From assembly GCA_903892415.1 (NCBI GenBank), contig CAITIQ010000660.1:1-64000 (forward strand): a stretch of DNA of 64,000 bases, given 5' to 3'. The position numbers and the translations under genes are program-made. This DNA comes from an uncultured delta proteobacterium. Its GTDB lineage: Bacteria; Myxococcota_A; Polyangia; Polyangiales; Polyangiaceae. The notes beneath the pieces are model-generated. The model had not been told where the DNA came from, ran no database searches, and saw only the letters and a list, made by a program, of their open reading frames with translations. Positions within the stretch are counted from its first letter, which is position 1. Every line of letters begins with the position of its first letter. Below, piece by piece: positions 51,530 to 60,414 of the stretch.

Positions 51530-53623
51530 TCAGTCCGTTCGTAGCTTGGCCACTGCGCTCTTCGTCTCTCCGGCGCCCACCTTCACACTGATCGACTTCT
51601 TCCCCAGCTCCGGGTGAATGAACGTCACAGTGTGGGTGCCGGGAGAAACCGACACGCCAGTGCGTGGTGTCTCCCCTAGCGGCTGACCGTCCAGGAGAAC
51701 GCGCGAGGCCGGGATCGAATTGATGTTCAAGGTACCCGAGCCGCTCGCCGCTTCGACGGGCTCGCTGGTTCGCGTGGGGGGCGGAGAGCTGGTTGGCGGC
51801 GCCTGCTTCGGGCTCGTCGTCGTCGCTGAAGTAGCGTTGGCCGACGGCGTCGATGAAGGCAGATCATTGAGGCTGATCGCCTCCGGCTGCTTGCTGCTGA
51901 AGTCGACGGTTACCGTCTTTTCGGCGACGCCATCGGAGAAATCAACCAACTGTGAGAAGTCAGGGTTGTCGGCCTTCTTCGCCACGACGCGCCAGTTCCC
52001 AGTCGAGGTGTCGATCTCGATGGGAGTGGAAAACGGCGGATCGAGGGCTTTGCCTCGGCCACCGGTCCCGTCGGGTACCAGCGTGATCGATACTCCCTCG
52101 CCTTTGACGACGAGCGTCAGGCGTCCCTTCGCCACGGCGAGCTTTTGCTCACCAAGGTCAAACGTCTCTCCGGCCTTGAGCTCCACAGTTCGATCGATCG
52201 GCTTGTACCGGTCGCCGCTCAGCTTGATCTCGTGACGGCCGGCTGAAAGGCCAGCGAGCCTGGCGGGAAGTACGCCGCGATCGACGCCATCCACCGAGAT
52301 GCGCACGCCTGTTTGTGAACTCGCAACCACCAATGTGGTCTGCGCGGCTTCCAGCGTGAAGGACACGTTGGCCACCGAGCCCGCTTCCACATCGATTGTC
52401 TTCGGCTCGATCGGCACCGGCGAATTCGGTACGATCACCCGAACCGAATGGCGGCCGGTGTCCAGATCGCGGACCAGACATGGCGTGGCGTTGCAAACGG
52501 GGCTTCCGTCAACGAATACGTCGGCACGTGGAACGCTCGCACCAGCTGCGTCGCGCACGTCGATCTGCAGGCTGCCCGGGCGCCTTGCGAACAGGTAGGT
52601 ACCGAGCGCCGCGATCGACAGCAACGCAAACGCAGCCGCGGCTCCGAGCATCCATTTTTTTGCGCCGGGCTCTGCGGGGGCAACGGCTGGAGGTGCGCTC
52701 GTTGCGGCACCAAACGCCGGCATTACCGGCCGCTTGATCGCAAGCTCGGTGGCCGTGTGTGGGTTCCCGGAGGGTAGCCGCACAAACGCCTGATCACGAA
52801 CCTCCTCGGGCTGCTCGGGCAGCGGAGCTTGTTCGATGATCTGCGGGGAGGGAAAACTTGGGACGACGCTTCGCGAGAGCGCGGCTTGAGCAACGCCTGG
52901 CGCCGACGACTCCATCGGACGAGCTTGCGTGATGCTCGGAATCGGTGGCGGCGGCGGGAACATCGACGACGCTTTGGCCAGCGCCGGTGGCGCGGCGTCT
53001 ACACCGTCGAGTCGTAGCGTGTCGGTCGAGGGCGGCTTTGAGTAGTCGACATTGGAGGCGGTCGGCCGCTTCGACATGTCACGGGAGGAGGCCCGCATCC
53101 CGTTGCTGCCACTGTCGTGGGAAGGTGGATGCGAAGACGGAAACACATGCGTGCTCTCCTCTTCCTCGTCCCAATCAAGCCCAACGATCTCTCCCGAATC
53201 ATCCCGGCTCGAGGTGGGAGCTGGCGCCCGCGCGAGCAGTTCACGCGAGGCCGTGTTCATCTCGGGGAACATCCCGTTGGGTTTGACGTTGGTGATCGAG
53301 TCCGAGTGTGGATCGCGGGATTGCCGTGGCGGAGGAGGGCGCCCAACACCGACCAGCGTGCCCTGCGAGGGCTTCTTGAGGGGGGCGCTTACTGGCGGCA
53401 GGTTCGCGGCTCGGCCCGGCGGCGTGCTCACGGCCGGGAGCGGTCCGAACCCAGGTTCAGAACCCGGCCTCCCGCTATTGGGACTCGGGCTCGGAGGTGC
53501 ACCGAGACCGCGAAAGACGCTCATCTCGGGGATGCCGTTGCTGGGCTGGGATACCTTGCGCGGCGGTGGCGCAACAGGTGGAAGATCCCGACGCGGTCGA
53601 TCGGATTCGAAGCGTTGACCCAT
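51530..53623 (-). CDS. PEGA-domain membrane protein with disordered cytoplasmic region
   Basis: The 697-residue protein starts at an ATG preceded by GAGGAA. Residues 1 to about 320 are Pro/Ser/Ala-rich and disordered, with an acidic WDEEEES patch. One membrane helix spans about 323-346. The exported C-terminal half has three or more PEGA-type beta repeats (around 350-400, 428-480 and 625-690; VDGSPVCNATP, VDGVDRGVLPARL, LLDGQPLGETPR). PEGA domains bind or display on cell surfaces and are common with Ser/Thr kinases in myxobacteria. The order (cytoplasmic disordered tail, helix, PEGA) resembles a kinase substrate or scaffold; no kinase domain is present here. It converges on the crotonase gene. 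Confidence 0.85.
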   Translation of the reverse strand: MGQRFESDRPRRDLPPVAPPPRKVSQPSNGIPEMSVFRGLGAPPSPSPNSGRPGSEPGFGPLPAVSTPPGRAANLPPVSAPLKKPSQGTLVGVGRPPPPRQSRDPHSDSITNVKPNGMFPEMNTASRELLARAPAPTSSRDDSGEIVGLDWDEEEESTHVFPSSHPPSHDSGSNGMRASSRDMSKRPTASNVDYSKPPSTDTLRLDGVDAAPPALAKASSMFPPPPPIPSITQARPMESSAPGVAQAALSRSVVPSFPSPQIIEQAPLPEQPEEVRDQAFVRLPSGNPHTATELAIKRPVMPAFGAATSAPPAVAPAEPGAKKWMLGAAAAFALLSIAALGTYLFARRPGSLQIDVRDAAGASVPRADVFVDGSPVCNATPCLVRDLDTGRHSVRVIVPNSPVPIEPKTIDVEAGSVANVSFTLEAAQTTLVVASSQTGVRISVDGVDRGVLPARLAGLSAGRHEIKLSGDRYKPIDRTVELKAGETFDLGEQKLAVAKGRLTLVVKGEGVSITLVPDGTGGRGKALDPPFSTPIEIDTSTGNWRVVAKKADNPDFSQLVDFSDGVAEKTVTVDFSSKQPEAISLNDLPSSTPSANATSATTTSPKQAPPTSSPPPTRTSEPVEAASGSGTLNINSIPASRVLLDGQPLGETPRTGVSVSPGTHTVTFIHPELGKKSISVKVGAGETKSAVAKLRTD

Positions 53624-53761
53624 GGAGGTTCCTCAGGCCCGTTCGGAAGCAACGTACGGGACGCTTCACTCTAGCTGAAGCACCCGCGCCAGTCGCAGTT
53701 TGTACGCAAAGTGAGAAAAAAAATTTGGCGCAGCCCAACGCAGCCAGCCTCAAACGTTCAG

Positions 53762-54454
53762 TCAGCGAACTTCCTTCTGATAGTAAGCGCGACGTGCAGG
53801 AACGCTGATCAACGTGCGGAGACGCTCATCAGCGGGAGGCGGCTTCTCGCCTTGGTTGAGGACCATCGCTGTCAGGCGACCACCGTAAACAGCCCCGGTG
53901 TCGATTCCCGTGGCGAACTGGGCGATCTCAGGATCGTCCTTGGCGTTGTGGCCAAATACCACGTGCTCCGGCCCCTGATAGTCCTGAGCCCAGCTCCGAA
54001 ATCCGCGCACCATCACCGGGTTGCGTTGCTCGTCGAAGCTGCGCATGAACAGCAGATTCCGCGGGTCTTGCTCGGTCATCGGCACGTTGGGAACCAGGCC
54101 CGCATGCACGACCCGAATGTTGTGTTCGGGCAGGTCGTGCCAGAGCGGCATCGCTTTCAAGTACTCCCAATCAGAGGATGAAAGCCGCTTGGCTGCCTCA
54201 CGGGTGAGCCCACCGATCTGCATCGTTCCGCCGGACTCCTTCCAGCGCAGCAGTCGATCTTCGTGATTTCCGCGGACAGAAACGGCCGAGAACGAGCGAG
54301 CCAGAGCGACGACTTCGTGAGGGTGAGGCCCTCGGACCACGAGGTCTCCAACGAACACGATGCGGTCGCTGCGCTTGGCTCCAATGTATCGAAGCAGGTC
54401 TTCAAGCTCGCGAACGCAACCGTGAACGTCGCCGACAATGACAGTTCGACTCAA
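53762..54454 (-). CDS. Calcineurin-type metallophosphoesterase (PPP/ApaH-like)
   Basis: I choose the TTG at 54454, preceded by GAGGG, which gives MSRTVIVGDVHG; a longer ATG frame at 54496 would overlap glgC by 29 bp. The 230-residue enzyme has the metal-binding set GDVHG (Asp9, His11), FVGDLVVRGPHP, RGNHEDRL, and later His residues (VVHAGLVP, VVFGHNAK). This is the signature of PPP-family phosphoprotein phosphatases and diadenosine-tetraphosphate hydrolases. It has no signal peptide. It follows glgC by 13 bp and is probably co-transcribed. Substrate class is uncertain. Confidence 0.88.
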   Translation of the reverse strand: MSRTVIVGDVHGCVRELEDLLRYIGAKRSDRIVFVGDLVVRGPHPHEVVALARSFSAVSVRGNHEDRLLRWKESGGTMQIGGLTREAAKRLSSSDWEYLKAMPLWHDLPEHNIRVVHAGLVPNVPMTEQDPRNLLFMRSFDEQRNPVMVRGFRSWAQDYQGPEHVVFGHNAKDDPEIAQFATGIDTGAVYGGRLTAMVLNQGEKPPPADERLRTLISVPARRAYYQKEVR

Positions 54455-54467
54455 GGCTACCCTCGTA

Positions 54468-55766
54468 TCACGACGATGGCGGAATGCTTCCCCCATCAGC
54501 GAGTTTTGCTCGCTTTGGGATCACGACCACACCGCCTTCGCTCACGCTCCAGCGTTTCCGATCCGCAGCAAGGTCGTAGCCAATCTCCGTGTTGGGAGGG
54601 ATCTCCACGTCCTTGTCGATGATCGCTCGACGAATGCGTGCGTGCCTTCCGATCACGACGTTCTCGAACAGCACGCACTCATCAACGGAACTGAACGAGT
54701 TGATGCGACAGCGATTCGAAAGCACCGAGCGGTTGATGCGCCCTCCCGAGATGATGCACCCTGACGAAACGAGACTCTCGGTCGCGACACCAACACGCGC
54801 ATTGGCCTCGTCTCGAAACACGAACTTGGCCGGCGGATCGTGGTTGGTGCCCGTTCGCATCGGCCAGCGCGGGTTGTACAGGTTGAACGCTGGCTTCACG
54901 CTCACCAGATCCATCTGCGCCTCGAAGTAAGCGTCGACTGTCCCAATGTCTCGCCAGTACGCGGCAGTAGCGCCTTCGGGATCTTCACCGGGGACGCGGT
55001 TCGTCATGAAGTCGTAGACGAAGCAGTTGTGCTTCTCCGCAACCATGCGGGGCACGATGTCACGGCCAAAGTCGTGAGCACTTGCCTCGTCCTTCGCGTC
55101 AGCGTGAAGCGCCGATGTGAGCGGTCCGGTCTTGAAGATGTAATTTCCCATCGAGGCCAGGCACCAACCAGGTCGTCCGGGCATTTCTGGCGGATCTTGC
55201 ACCTTCTCGTGGAAGGCGAGGATTCGACCCTCGGCGTCAATTTCGATCACTCCAAAGGAGCGAGCCTCATCCTTGCGCACAGGAATTGCCGCGACCGTGA
55301 GGTCGGCGGACTTGTTGAGGTGATCGAGCAGCATTTGCCGCACGTCCATTTTGTAGACGTGGTCCCCTCCAAAGATGGTCACATGCTCGGGGTTCTCGTC
55401 TTCGATGACGTGCAGCGTCTGGTAGACGGCGTCGGCCGAGCCTTTGAACCACGAAAGGCCGGTGCGCTGCTGCGCCGGCAGCGTCTCGATGTAGCTGTCG
55501 AGCATGGGGGAGAGCCGCCAGGCCCGCGCGATGTGCTCCTCGAGAGATGCGCTTTTGTATTGGGTGATGACCTTGATCCGGGTCAGACCCGAATTGACCA
55601 TGTTGGAAAGAACGATGTCGATGATGCGGTAGCGGCCACCGAACGGTACAGCAGGCTTCGCTCGTTCGGCCGTTAACGGGCCGAGCCGACGTCCCTCGCC
55701 ACCGGCGAGGATCATCGTGAGGATGCGGTGGACTTCGAATGGGGCGTGTAAGAGGGTCTCACGCAT
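54468..55766 (-). CDS. glgC: Glucose-1-phosphate adenylyltransferase
   Basis: The 432-residue enzyme makes ADP-glucose for glycogen synthesis. It has the nucleotide-binding MILAGGEGRRLGPLTAERAKPAVPFGG (18-44, in parts), YRIIDIVLSN, GTADAVYQT-like substrate loop (KGSADAVYQT), and a left-handed beta-helix C-terminus with hexapeptide-like repeats (RINRSVLSNRCRINSFSSV, IIDKDVEIPPNT). Length is normal for GlgC. It is the first gene before a metallophosphoesterase on the same strand. Other glycogen genes are not in the window. Confidence 0.95.
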   Translation of the reverse strand: MRETLLHAPFEVHRILTMILAGGEGRRLGPLTAERAKPAVPFGGRYRIIDIVLSNMVNSGLTRIKVITQYKSASLEEHIARAWRLSPMLDSYIETLPAQQRTGLSWFKGSADAVYQTLHVIEDENPEHVTIFGGDHVYKMDVRQMLLDHLNKSADLTVAAIPVRKDEARSFGVIEIDAEGRILAFHEKVQDPPEMPGRPGWCLASMGNYIFKTGPLTSALHADAKDEASAHDFGRDIVPRMVAEKHNCFVYDFMTNRVPGEDPEGATAAYWRDIGTVDAYFEAQMDLVSVKPAFNLYNPRWPMRTGTNHDPPAKFVFRDEANARVGVATESLVSSGCIISGGRINRSVLSNRCRINSFSSVDECVLFENVVIGRHARIRRAIIDKDVEIPPNTEIGYDLAADRKRWSVSEGGVVVIPKRAKLADGGSIPPSS

Positions 55767-55896
55767 GGCCGTGAGGGTACGGTACCTGAGCTAAAAGCAC
55801 GCTGGTTTTTTGTAGTCGACACTCGGGACCTTTACGAAAAGCGCTCCTACTGGTAGCAAGCTCGGGGCCTTCCGACCCCGCCCACCCGAGGACCGA

Positions 55897-56724
55897 ATGA
55901 ATCAGCGTGCCCCCTCCCGCGACCTCGCTTCAGCCATTGTTCCTGAGGTAAGAACTTCATCTTGGTCAAATAGCCGCACTTTGTGCCTAGTTCTGGCGAC
56001 CTCGATCGCCGCTGTGGGCGCGTTCGGGTGCGGGCCAGAGGCGCCGGTTTACCAAAAGAAGGGCGCTCCCAGTGGCCGAGCAGCGGACCTTCCCGCTCCG
56101 CCGCGCCTGCCTGACAAGAAGAAAAAAGACGGCGATGCCTACACCATCTTCGGTGTCGTCCACGATCTTCACAGCAAGGTCCACCGCGACGAGGTGAACG
56201 GCCAGAAGATCACATTGGTTGGCTACATCGTGAAGACCAACATGGAGAAATGTGCTGATGACACCAAGGCCATCGAGGAGAAATGCGCTCCGGCCTGTGC
56301 CATCCACAAGGGCGGCAAAGAGGACCCGACCGATTGCAAGGCTCCCGTTCCCACCTTCTGGATCGCCGACGCAAAGGACGACACCAAGAACGAGATCGTC
56401 GCGGTGATGGGTTGGGCCAGCAACTTCGCCGGCATCTACGACGCGATCGAAGAGATGGACAAGGCCACCACGCTCGAGAAGCAGAAGGAAGTGAAGTTCT
56501 CAGACTCGTTCGGCAAACTCCTGCCGAATCCGCTGCCGGCCAAGGGCGCTCGCGTGAAGATCACCGGCACCTACGGGCAGACCTACAAGGGCGCATCCTC
56601 AGGAACCGCCGCAGACCCGAAGTACGGCATCATGTCGCTCGAGACGATTGAGTACTTGGAGCCGAGCGCAGAGCTCGCCATCCTTCCCGGGATGAAAGAG
56701 CGCAAGAAGCTCAAGGACAAATAG
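55897..56724 (+). CDS. Lipoprotein with OB-fold-like domain, unknown function
   Basis: The 275-residue product starts with an unusually long N-region (about 30 residues) before a hydrophobic core (LCLVLATSIAAVGAFGC) and a lipobox ending at Cys45. A basic PDKKKKDG segment leads to a beta-rich domain (YTIFGVVHDLHSKVHRDEVNGQKITLVGYIVKTN and VKITGTYGQTYKG), consistent with OB-fold strands. It includes four cysteines (CADD, CAPACAI) that could pair. Mature protein should sit on an envelope membrane. The gene diverges from glgC across 130 bp and ends 4 bp from the convergent dehydrogenase. No ligand can be assigned. Confidence 0.7.
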   Translation: MNQRAPSRDLASAIVPEVRTSSWSNSRTLCLVLATSIAAVGAFGCGPEAPVYQKKGAPSGRAADLPAPPRLPDKKKKDGDAYTIFGVVHDLHSKVHRDEVNGQKITLVGYIVKTNMEKCADDTKAIEEKCAPACAIHKGGKEDPTDCKAPVPTFWIADAKDDTKNEIVAVMGWASNFAGIYDAIEEMDKATTLEKQKEVKFSDSFGKLLPNPLPAKGARVKITGTYGQTYKGASSGTAADPKYGIMSLETIEYLEPSAELAILPGMKERKKLKDK

Positions 56725-56728
56725 TCCG

Positions 56729-57628
56729 CTACTGGCTTGGGTGCTCGAGCCCAGCCAGCTCAAAAAGAACGGTCGCCAGGGCAGAGTAGTCCTCGCGGCC
56801 GTTTCCTTTGGCGCACAACGCTGTAACGAGCTGAGCGACCGTTGACGAGACGGGCATTGGCACCTCGTGGGAGCGAGCCGTTTCCATCGCAATTCGTAGG
56901 TCCTTGTTGAACATCTCGGCCCGAAAGCCCGGCACGAAATTGTTCTGCAGGATGCGCTCTCCGTGAACCTCGAGCACCCTGCTCGCGGCAAATCCGCCCA
57001 TCAAGGCTTGTCTGACCTTGGCGCCGTCCACTCCCGACTTTTTCGCGAGGGCGAACGCCTCGCTCACCGCCGCAAGCGCGCCGCCAATGACTAGTTGGTT
57101 GCACACCTTGCACAGTTGGCCTGCCCCAGCCTCTCCCACGTGAACCAGGCGTTCCGGGCTGCCTAGTTTCTCGAGGATTGGCCGTACCCGTTCGAGCGCC
57201 TCACGCTCTCCCCCAACCATGATCGAAAGTGTTCCGCTCTTTGCGCCGATCTCGCCGCCACTCACGGGCGCATCGAGCATCCAGCTGCCACGCCGTTTGA
57301 CCTCTGAGGCGAGTTCTTTGGCGGTCTCCGGCGAGATGCTGCTCATGTCGACGATCACGCTGTTTGGGCGCAAGTCCTCGAGTAGACCGTTCGGACCGGA
57401 GAGAACCGATCGAACGTCCGGTCCGTCGGGCAACATCGTGATGACCACGTCGCACTGCCGCGCAAGGTCGCTCGGAAGTGAGGCCGACTCCGCGCCCGCC
57501 GCGACCAACTCCTCGACCGGTTGGGGACTGCGACTGAGCACTCGTACTGCAAAGCCGGCTCGCACGAGGTTCAGCGCCATCGGCTTGCCCATCAACCCGA
57601 GCCCAATGAATCCGATCGGTCGTGCCAT
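56729..57628 (-). CDS. NAD(P)-dependent beta-hydroxyacid dehydrogenase (3-hydroxyisobutyrate dehydrogenase family)
   Basis: The 299-residue enzyme has the dinucleotide site GFIGLGLMGKPMALNL (6-21), the substrate motif DAPVSGG (119-125), and catalytic Lys174 in GAGQLCKVCNQL. These define the GarR/MmsB/tartronate-semialdehyde reductase family, which oxidises or reduces beta-hydroxyacids. The start ATG is unambiguous. The exact substrate (3-hydroxyisobutyrate, tartronate semialdehyde, succinic semialdehyde or a related acid) cannot be read. It converges on the lipoprotein gene at 56724 and diverges from the coiled-coil protein at 57775 across 146 bp. Confidence 0.92.
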   Translation of the reverse strand: MARPIGFIGLGLMGKPMALNLVRAGFAVRVLSRSPQPVEELVAAGAESASLPSDLARQCDVVITMLPDGPDVRSVLSGPNGLLEDLRPNSVIVDMSSISPETAKELASEVKRRGSWMLDAPVSGGEIGAKSGTLSIMVGGEREALERVRPILEKLGSPERLVHVGEAGAGQLCKVCNQLVIGGALAAVSEAFALAKKSGVDGAKVRQALMGGFAASRVLEVHGERILQNNFVPGFRAEMFNKDLRIAMETARSHEVPMPVSSTVAQLVTALCAKGNGREDYSALATVLFELAGLEHPSQ

Positions 57629-57774
57629 CGGCGGGAGGTTAGTCGAACGATGCCGCTCGACCCAACCATTGGCTTCGCTGGTTCTGGCCGTGTCGGGAGA
57701 AGGCCACTTCCTCCCTCAACATAAAAATCCACCGTAGGCACCCAAGGTAGTGGCGGGTTGGTCGTCACACTCCC

Positions 57775-58569
57775 ATGGCCAACTCGCGCTCGCCTTCTAA
57801 CCCCAACTCGCCCGGCAACCCCCCGACCCAAGAGAGTTCCGTTCTCTTTTCGCTACGGCAGCTCATGGATCTTGAGCAGTCGCGCATTCAGGAAGAACAA
57901 GATCGTGAGCTGCAGGCGCAGCATGCTCGAGCCGCAGCAAAACTCGAGGCTGAGCTTCGCTTGGCGCGTGATGAAGAGGGTCGAAGGCGCGCGGTCGCTC
58001 AAGCGCGTATCGCCGAAGAGGCTCTGCGCCGTGAGGAGCAAGCAAGGCTCAACGCCATTCGCGAAGCCGAACTCTTGAAAGCACGGATGGTTGCTGCTGA
58101 GGAACTGCGACTACGAGAGGCTGAGGCCGAGCACACTCGGCGTCGAGAACTGCTCGAACTCGATGCAACGCACGAGAAGAGGCGGCTCAAGCGAGCGCTG
58201 CTGGCGGTTGGGATCGCGGCGTCTACAGCGCTTGCACTTGGCATTTTCACCTACGTCGGGGTCGTTGCTCCAAAACAGGCGCGCGAACGAAGCGAGCTTG
58301 AACGAGCCAATGACGAAGCGCGCTCCAAGGCCGAAGACATGCGAAGGTCATTGGCGACTTCCCAATCTGCCGCCGACCAACTCAACGAGGCTCTGCAGGC
58401 CGAGAAGAACAAGCGGGAGCGCCTCGAGCGCGAGGCCATCGAGCCGGCACGTGCGTCTGCCAAGCCCGCCGAGCCTGCTCGGCCGGTTGGTGGGCGCCCG
58501 GTGATTTCACCCATCGAAGAGCCACCTTGTGATCCGAGGGATCCAATGTGCTTCTCGTTGAAGCGCTAG
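57775..58569 (+). CDS. Coiled-coil protein with one membrane helix
   Basis: The 264-residue protein has a disordered Pro/Ser-rich start, then a long charged coiled coil rich in Glu/Arg/Ala (about 30-140). A membrane helix spans about 143-163 (LLAVGIAASTALALGIFTYVG). A second coiled coil follows (about 170-225), then a Pro-rich tail. The N-terminal positive region is followed by the helix without a signal peptide, so the two coiled coils probably lie on opposite sides of the membrane. I recognise no family. Bipartite coiled-coil proteins like this often bridge envelope layers, but that is inference. Confidence 0.65.
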   Translation: MANSRSPSNPNSPGNPPTQESSVLFSLRQLMDLEQSRIQEEQDRELQAQHARAAAKLEAELRLARDEEGRRRAVAQARIAEEALRREEQARLNAIREAELLKARMVAAEELRLREAEAEHTRRRELLELDATHEKRRLKRALLAVGIAASTALALGIFTYVGVVAPKQARERSELERANDEARSKAEDMRRSLATSQSAADQLNEALQAEKNKRERLEREAIEPARASAKPAEPARPVGGRPVISPIEEPPCDPRDPMCFSLKR

Positions 58570-58588
58570 CCACACCGTGAGCGTGTGG
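58570..58588 (+). terminator. Weak hairpin after the coiled-coil gene
   Basis: CCACAC and GTGTGG flank a 7-nt loop and begin directly after the stop. The downstream sequence (GCCTGGCTTTGG) has only a short T-run, so termination would be weak. Confidence 0.35.
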
Positions 58589-58630
58589 GCCTGGCTTTGG
58601 CTGCGGCTGCGACTGATGTAGTGTCCGCCC

Positions 58631-59710
58631 ATGAGAATCCGTTCCCTCCTTGCAGGTCTGATGCTCACGGTTGCGTGTGCTGATTCAGCTGTTCCTCCCG
58701 CGGCGCCGGGCGTTCCGATTGGGCCGCCCCAAGAACCAGACTCCGACCTCTTGGCGCTGATGAGCGGAGACGGTCGAGACCCCAAGGCCGAAGCGGTTTC
58801 GCCCGAGGAAAAAAAGAAGGCGGAAGAGGCACAGAAACTCATTGCCGACTTCGCCAAGTTAGACGCGGATCAAGCTAGTGAGCGAGCACGCATGACGGAG
58901 GTCGTTCGCAAGGAACTAGCCTCGCTCTCCGCCAAAGACTTTCCGACGCTTCGAGCCGCTCTAGACGCTGCACTCAAGAGTTCGCATCGGGCCCCGGGCT
59001 CTTCAGATCGTGATCAACAGCGTCACCCCGCGGAGATGCTGGACTTCTTCCGAGTCAAGACCACCTCCCGCGTGCTCGAGCTTGATGCAGGGGCTGGCTG
59101 GTACACCGAATTGCTCGCTCCCGTCCTAAGCAAGAAGGGCAAGTTGGTCGTAACCGGGCCGGACCCGAAGGGCCCGAGAACTGAGCGAGCGACGTTGTAT
59201 GGGCAAAGGCTCTTTGGCCTACTCGACAAGGCACCAGAGCTGGGAGCAAAGGTTGGCTATGTCGTTGCCCCAAGCACTGGCCTCAGCTTCACAGCGGAGC
59301 TTGAGAATAGCTTCGACGTCGTGCTCAGTTTCCGCAACCTCCACAACTGGCAGCGGCGTGGTCAGCTGGATAAGAACCTCGCGGAGGTCTTCAAGGTTCT
59401 AAAGCCCGGCGGCGTCTTTGCGGTGGAGGCCCATCGAGGAAAGCCCGACGCCGATCCGAAGCAAAGTGCCGAAAAGGGCTACTTACCGGAGGCCTTCGTG
59501 ATCGAACGCGCCGTCGCTGCTGGCTTCAAAAAGGACTCAAGCAGCGAGATGAACGCCAATCCAAAGGACAGCAAAGACTACGCAGACGGGGTCTGGGCAC
59601 TCCCGCCGACGCTGTGGGGTGGAGATAAGGATAAGGAAAAGTTCTTAGCGATTGGCGAGAGCGATCGGATGACCGTCCGGTTCGTGAAACCCCTCAAGGC
59701 CAAGAAGTAA
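58631..59710 (+). CDS. Lipoprotein with class I SAM-methyltransferase fold
   Basis: The 359-residue product begins with a lipoprotein signal (MRIRSLLAGLMLTVAC; Cys16). A charged linker and helical region span about 45-125. From about 130 the sequence follows the class I methyltransferase order: RVLELDAGAGWYTELLAPVL (motif I), GKLVVTGPDP, then FDVVLSFRNLHNWQ (motif IV-like) and LKPGGVFAVEAHRG. This fits the COG4798-type 'predicted methyltransferase', members of which carry export signals. SAM is a cytoplasmic cofactor, so an exported, lipid-anchored version is puzzling. Whether it is active or uses another ligand is unknown. Confidence 0.8.
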   Translation: MRIRSLLAGLMLTVACADSAVPPAAPGVPIGPPQEPDSDLLALMSGDGRDPKAEAVSPEEKKKAEEAQKLIADFAKLDADQASERARMTEVVRKELASLSAKDFPTLRAALDAALKSSHRAPGSSDRDQQRHPAEMLDFFRVKTTSRVLELDAGAGWYTELLAPVLSKKGKLVVTGPDPKGPRTERATLYGQRLFGLLDKAPELGAKVGYVVAPSTGLSFTAELENSFDVVLSFRNLHNWQRRGQLDKNLAEVFKVLKPGGVFAVEAHRGKPDADPKQSAEKGYLPEAFVIERAVAAGFKKDSSSEMNANPKDSKDYADGVWALPPTLWGGDKDKEKFLAIGESDRMTVRFVKPLKAKK

Positions 59711-59808
59711 CCTGCTGGTCACTGGCACACTGGGGCTCAACACCGCTGTGAAACGCAGCAGAGTTGGGCCGTGACCGTGGCATGCCTGATGCTTCCGGGA
59801 GATTCGAT

Positions 59809-60354
59809 ATGAGAACTCTATTCTCCGCAGGTGCTGGTCTCCTTGGTCTTCTGTTGCCGCTTGCAGCTTGCGACGAGGGTGCTGAGGAGTGCGTGGCTCC
59901 TCCCGCAGCAGAGACGTTTGAGGTCGGTACGGGAGAGGTCTGTTTTGAGCGAGTGGAGGCCAATGGTTCTCAGCCAATGATGGAGGGCCCGCAGGGTGGC
60001 TACCATCTTTGGCTTGCCTTCGTTTGCTCAGACTGCGGGACGAGCGTGACCCTGGAGGCTGAGGCCTCGGACGCAAACGGGCCCGTAGGGAGCAGGATTC
60101 AACAGGTGGTAGACCTCGAAGGCGGGATGGCCGCGGGCATCCAATTGCCGATGCCCGGTGACCCGTGGGATGAAACCTCAGTCAAACTCGACGAGGGCAC
60201 CGCCCTAACCATCAACGTGAAGTTGAGCTCCTCGAGCGGTGCCGTGCTTCACGAGGCCGCAGTCGAGCGCGTGGTTGGGCCGACCAAGGTGTGGGACTAC
60301 TGCGCAACCCATCCAGAAGACGGCTGTTGCGAGAACCCCTGCGATGGGCTGTAA
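59809..60354 (+). CDS. Small lipoprotein of unknown function
   Basis: I choose the ATG at 59809, about 7 nt after GGGAG, giving 181 residues; an upstream start at 59764 would add 15 residues without a signal. The signal reads MRTLFSAGAGLLGLLLPLAAC (Cys21). The mature part has beta-strand character and eight cysteines, including a terminal cluster DYCATHPEDGCCENPCDG. It should be anchored to the envelope. No domain is recognised. It ends 60 bp from a convergent gene, with a hairpin between. Confidence 0.7.
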   Translation: MRTLFSAGAGLLGLLLPLAACDEGAEECVAPPAAETFEVGTGEVCFERVEANGSQPMMEGPQGGYHLWLAFVCSDCGTSVTLEAEASDANGPVGSRIQQVVDLEGGMAAGIQLPMPGDPWDETSVKLDEGTALTINVKLSSSSGAVLHEAAVERVVGPTKVWDYCATHPEDGCCENPCDGL

Positions 60355-60382
60355 CAACCCACCGATAATGTGAAGGTAACGG

Positions 60383-60405
60383 CGCGCAGAGGAGGCCCCT
60401 GCGCG
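60383..60405. terminator. Hairpin in the convergent junction (possible bidirectional terminator)
   Basis: CGCGCAG (60383-60389) pairs with CTGCGCG (60399-60405) across a 9-nt loop that can itself pair GG/CC. It is the only convergent junction in the window with room for such a structure; the T-run is weak on both sides. Confidence 0.4.
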
Positions 60406-60414
60406 TCTCTCAGC

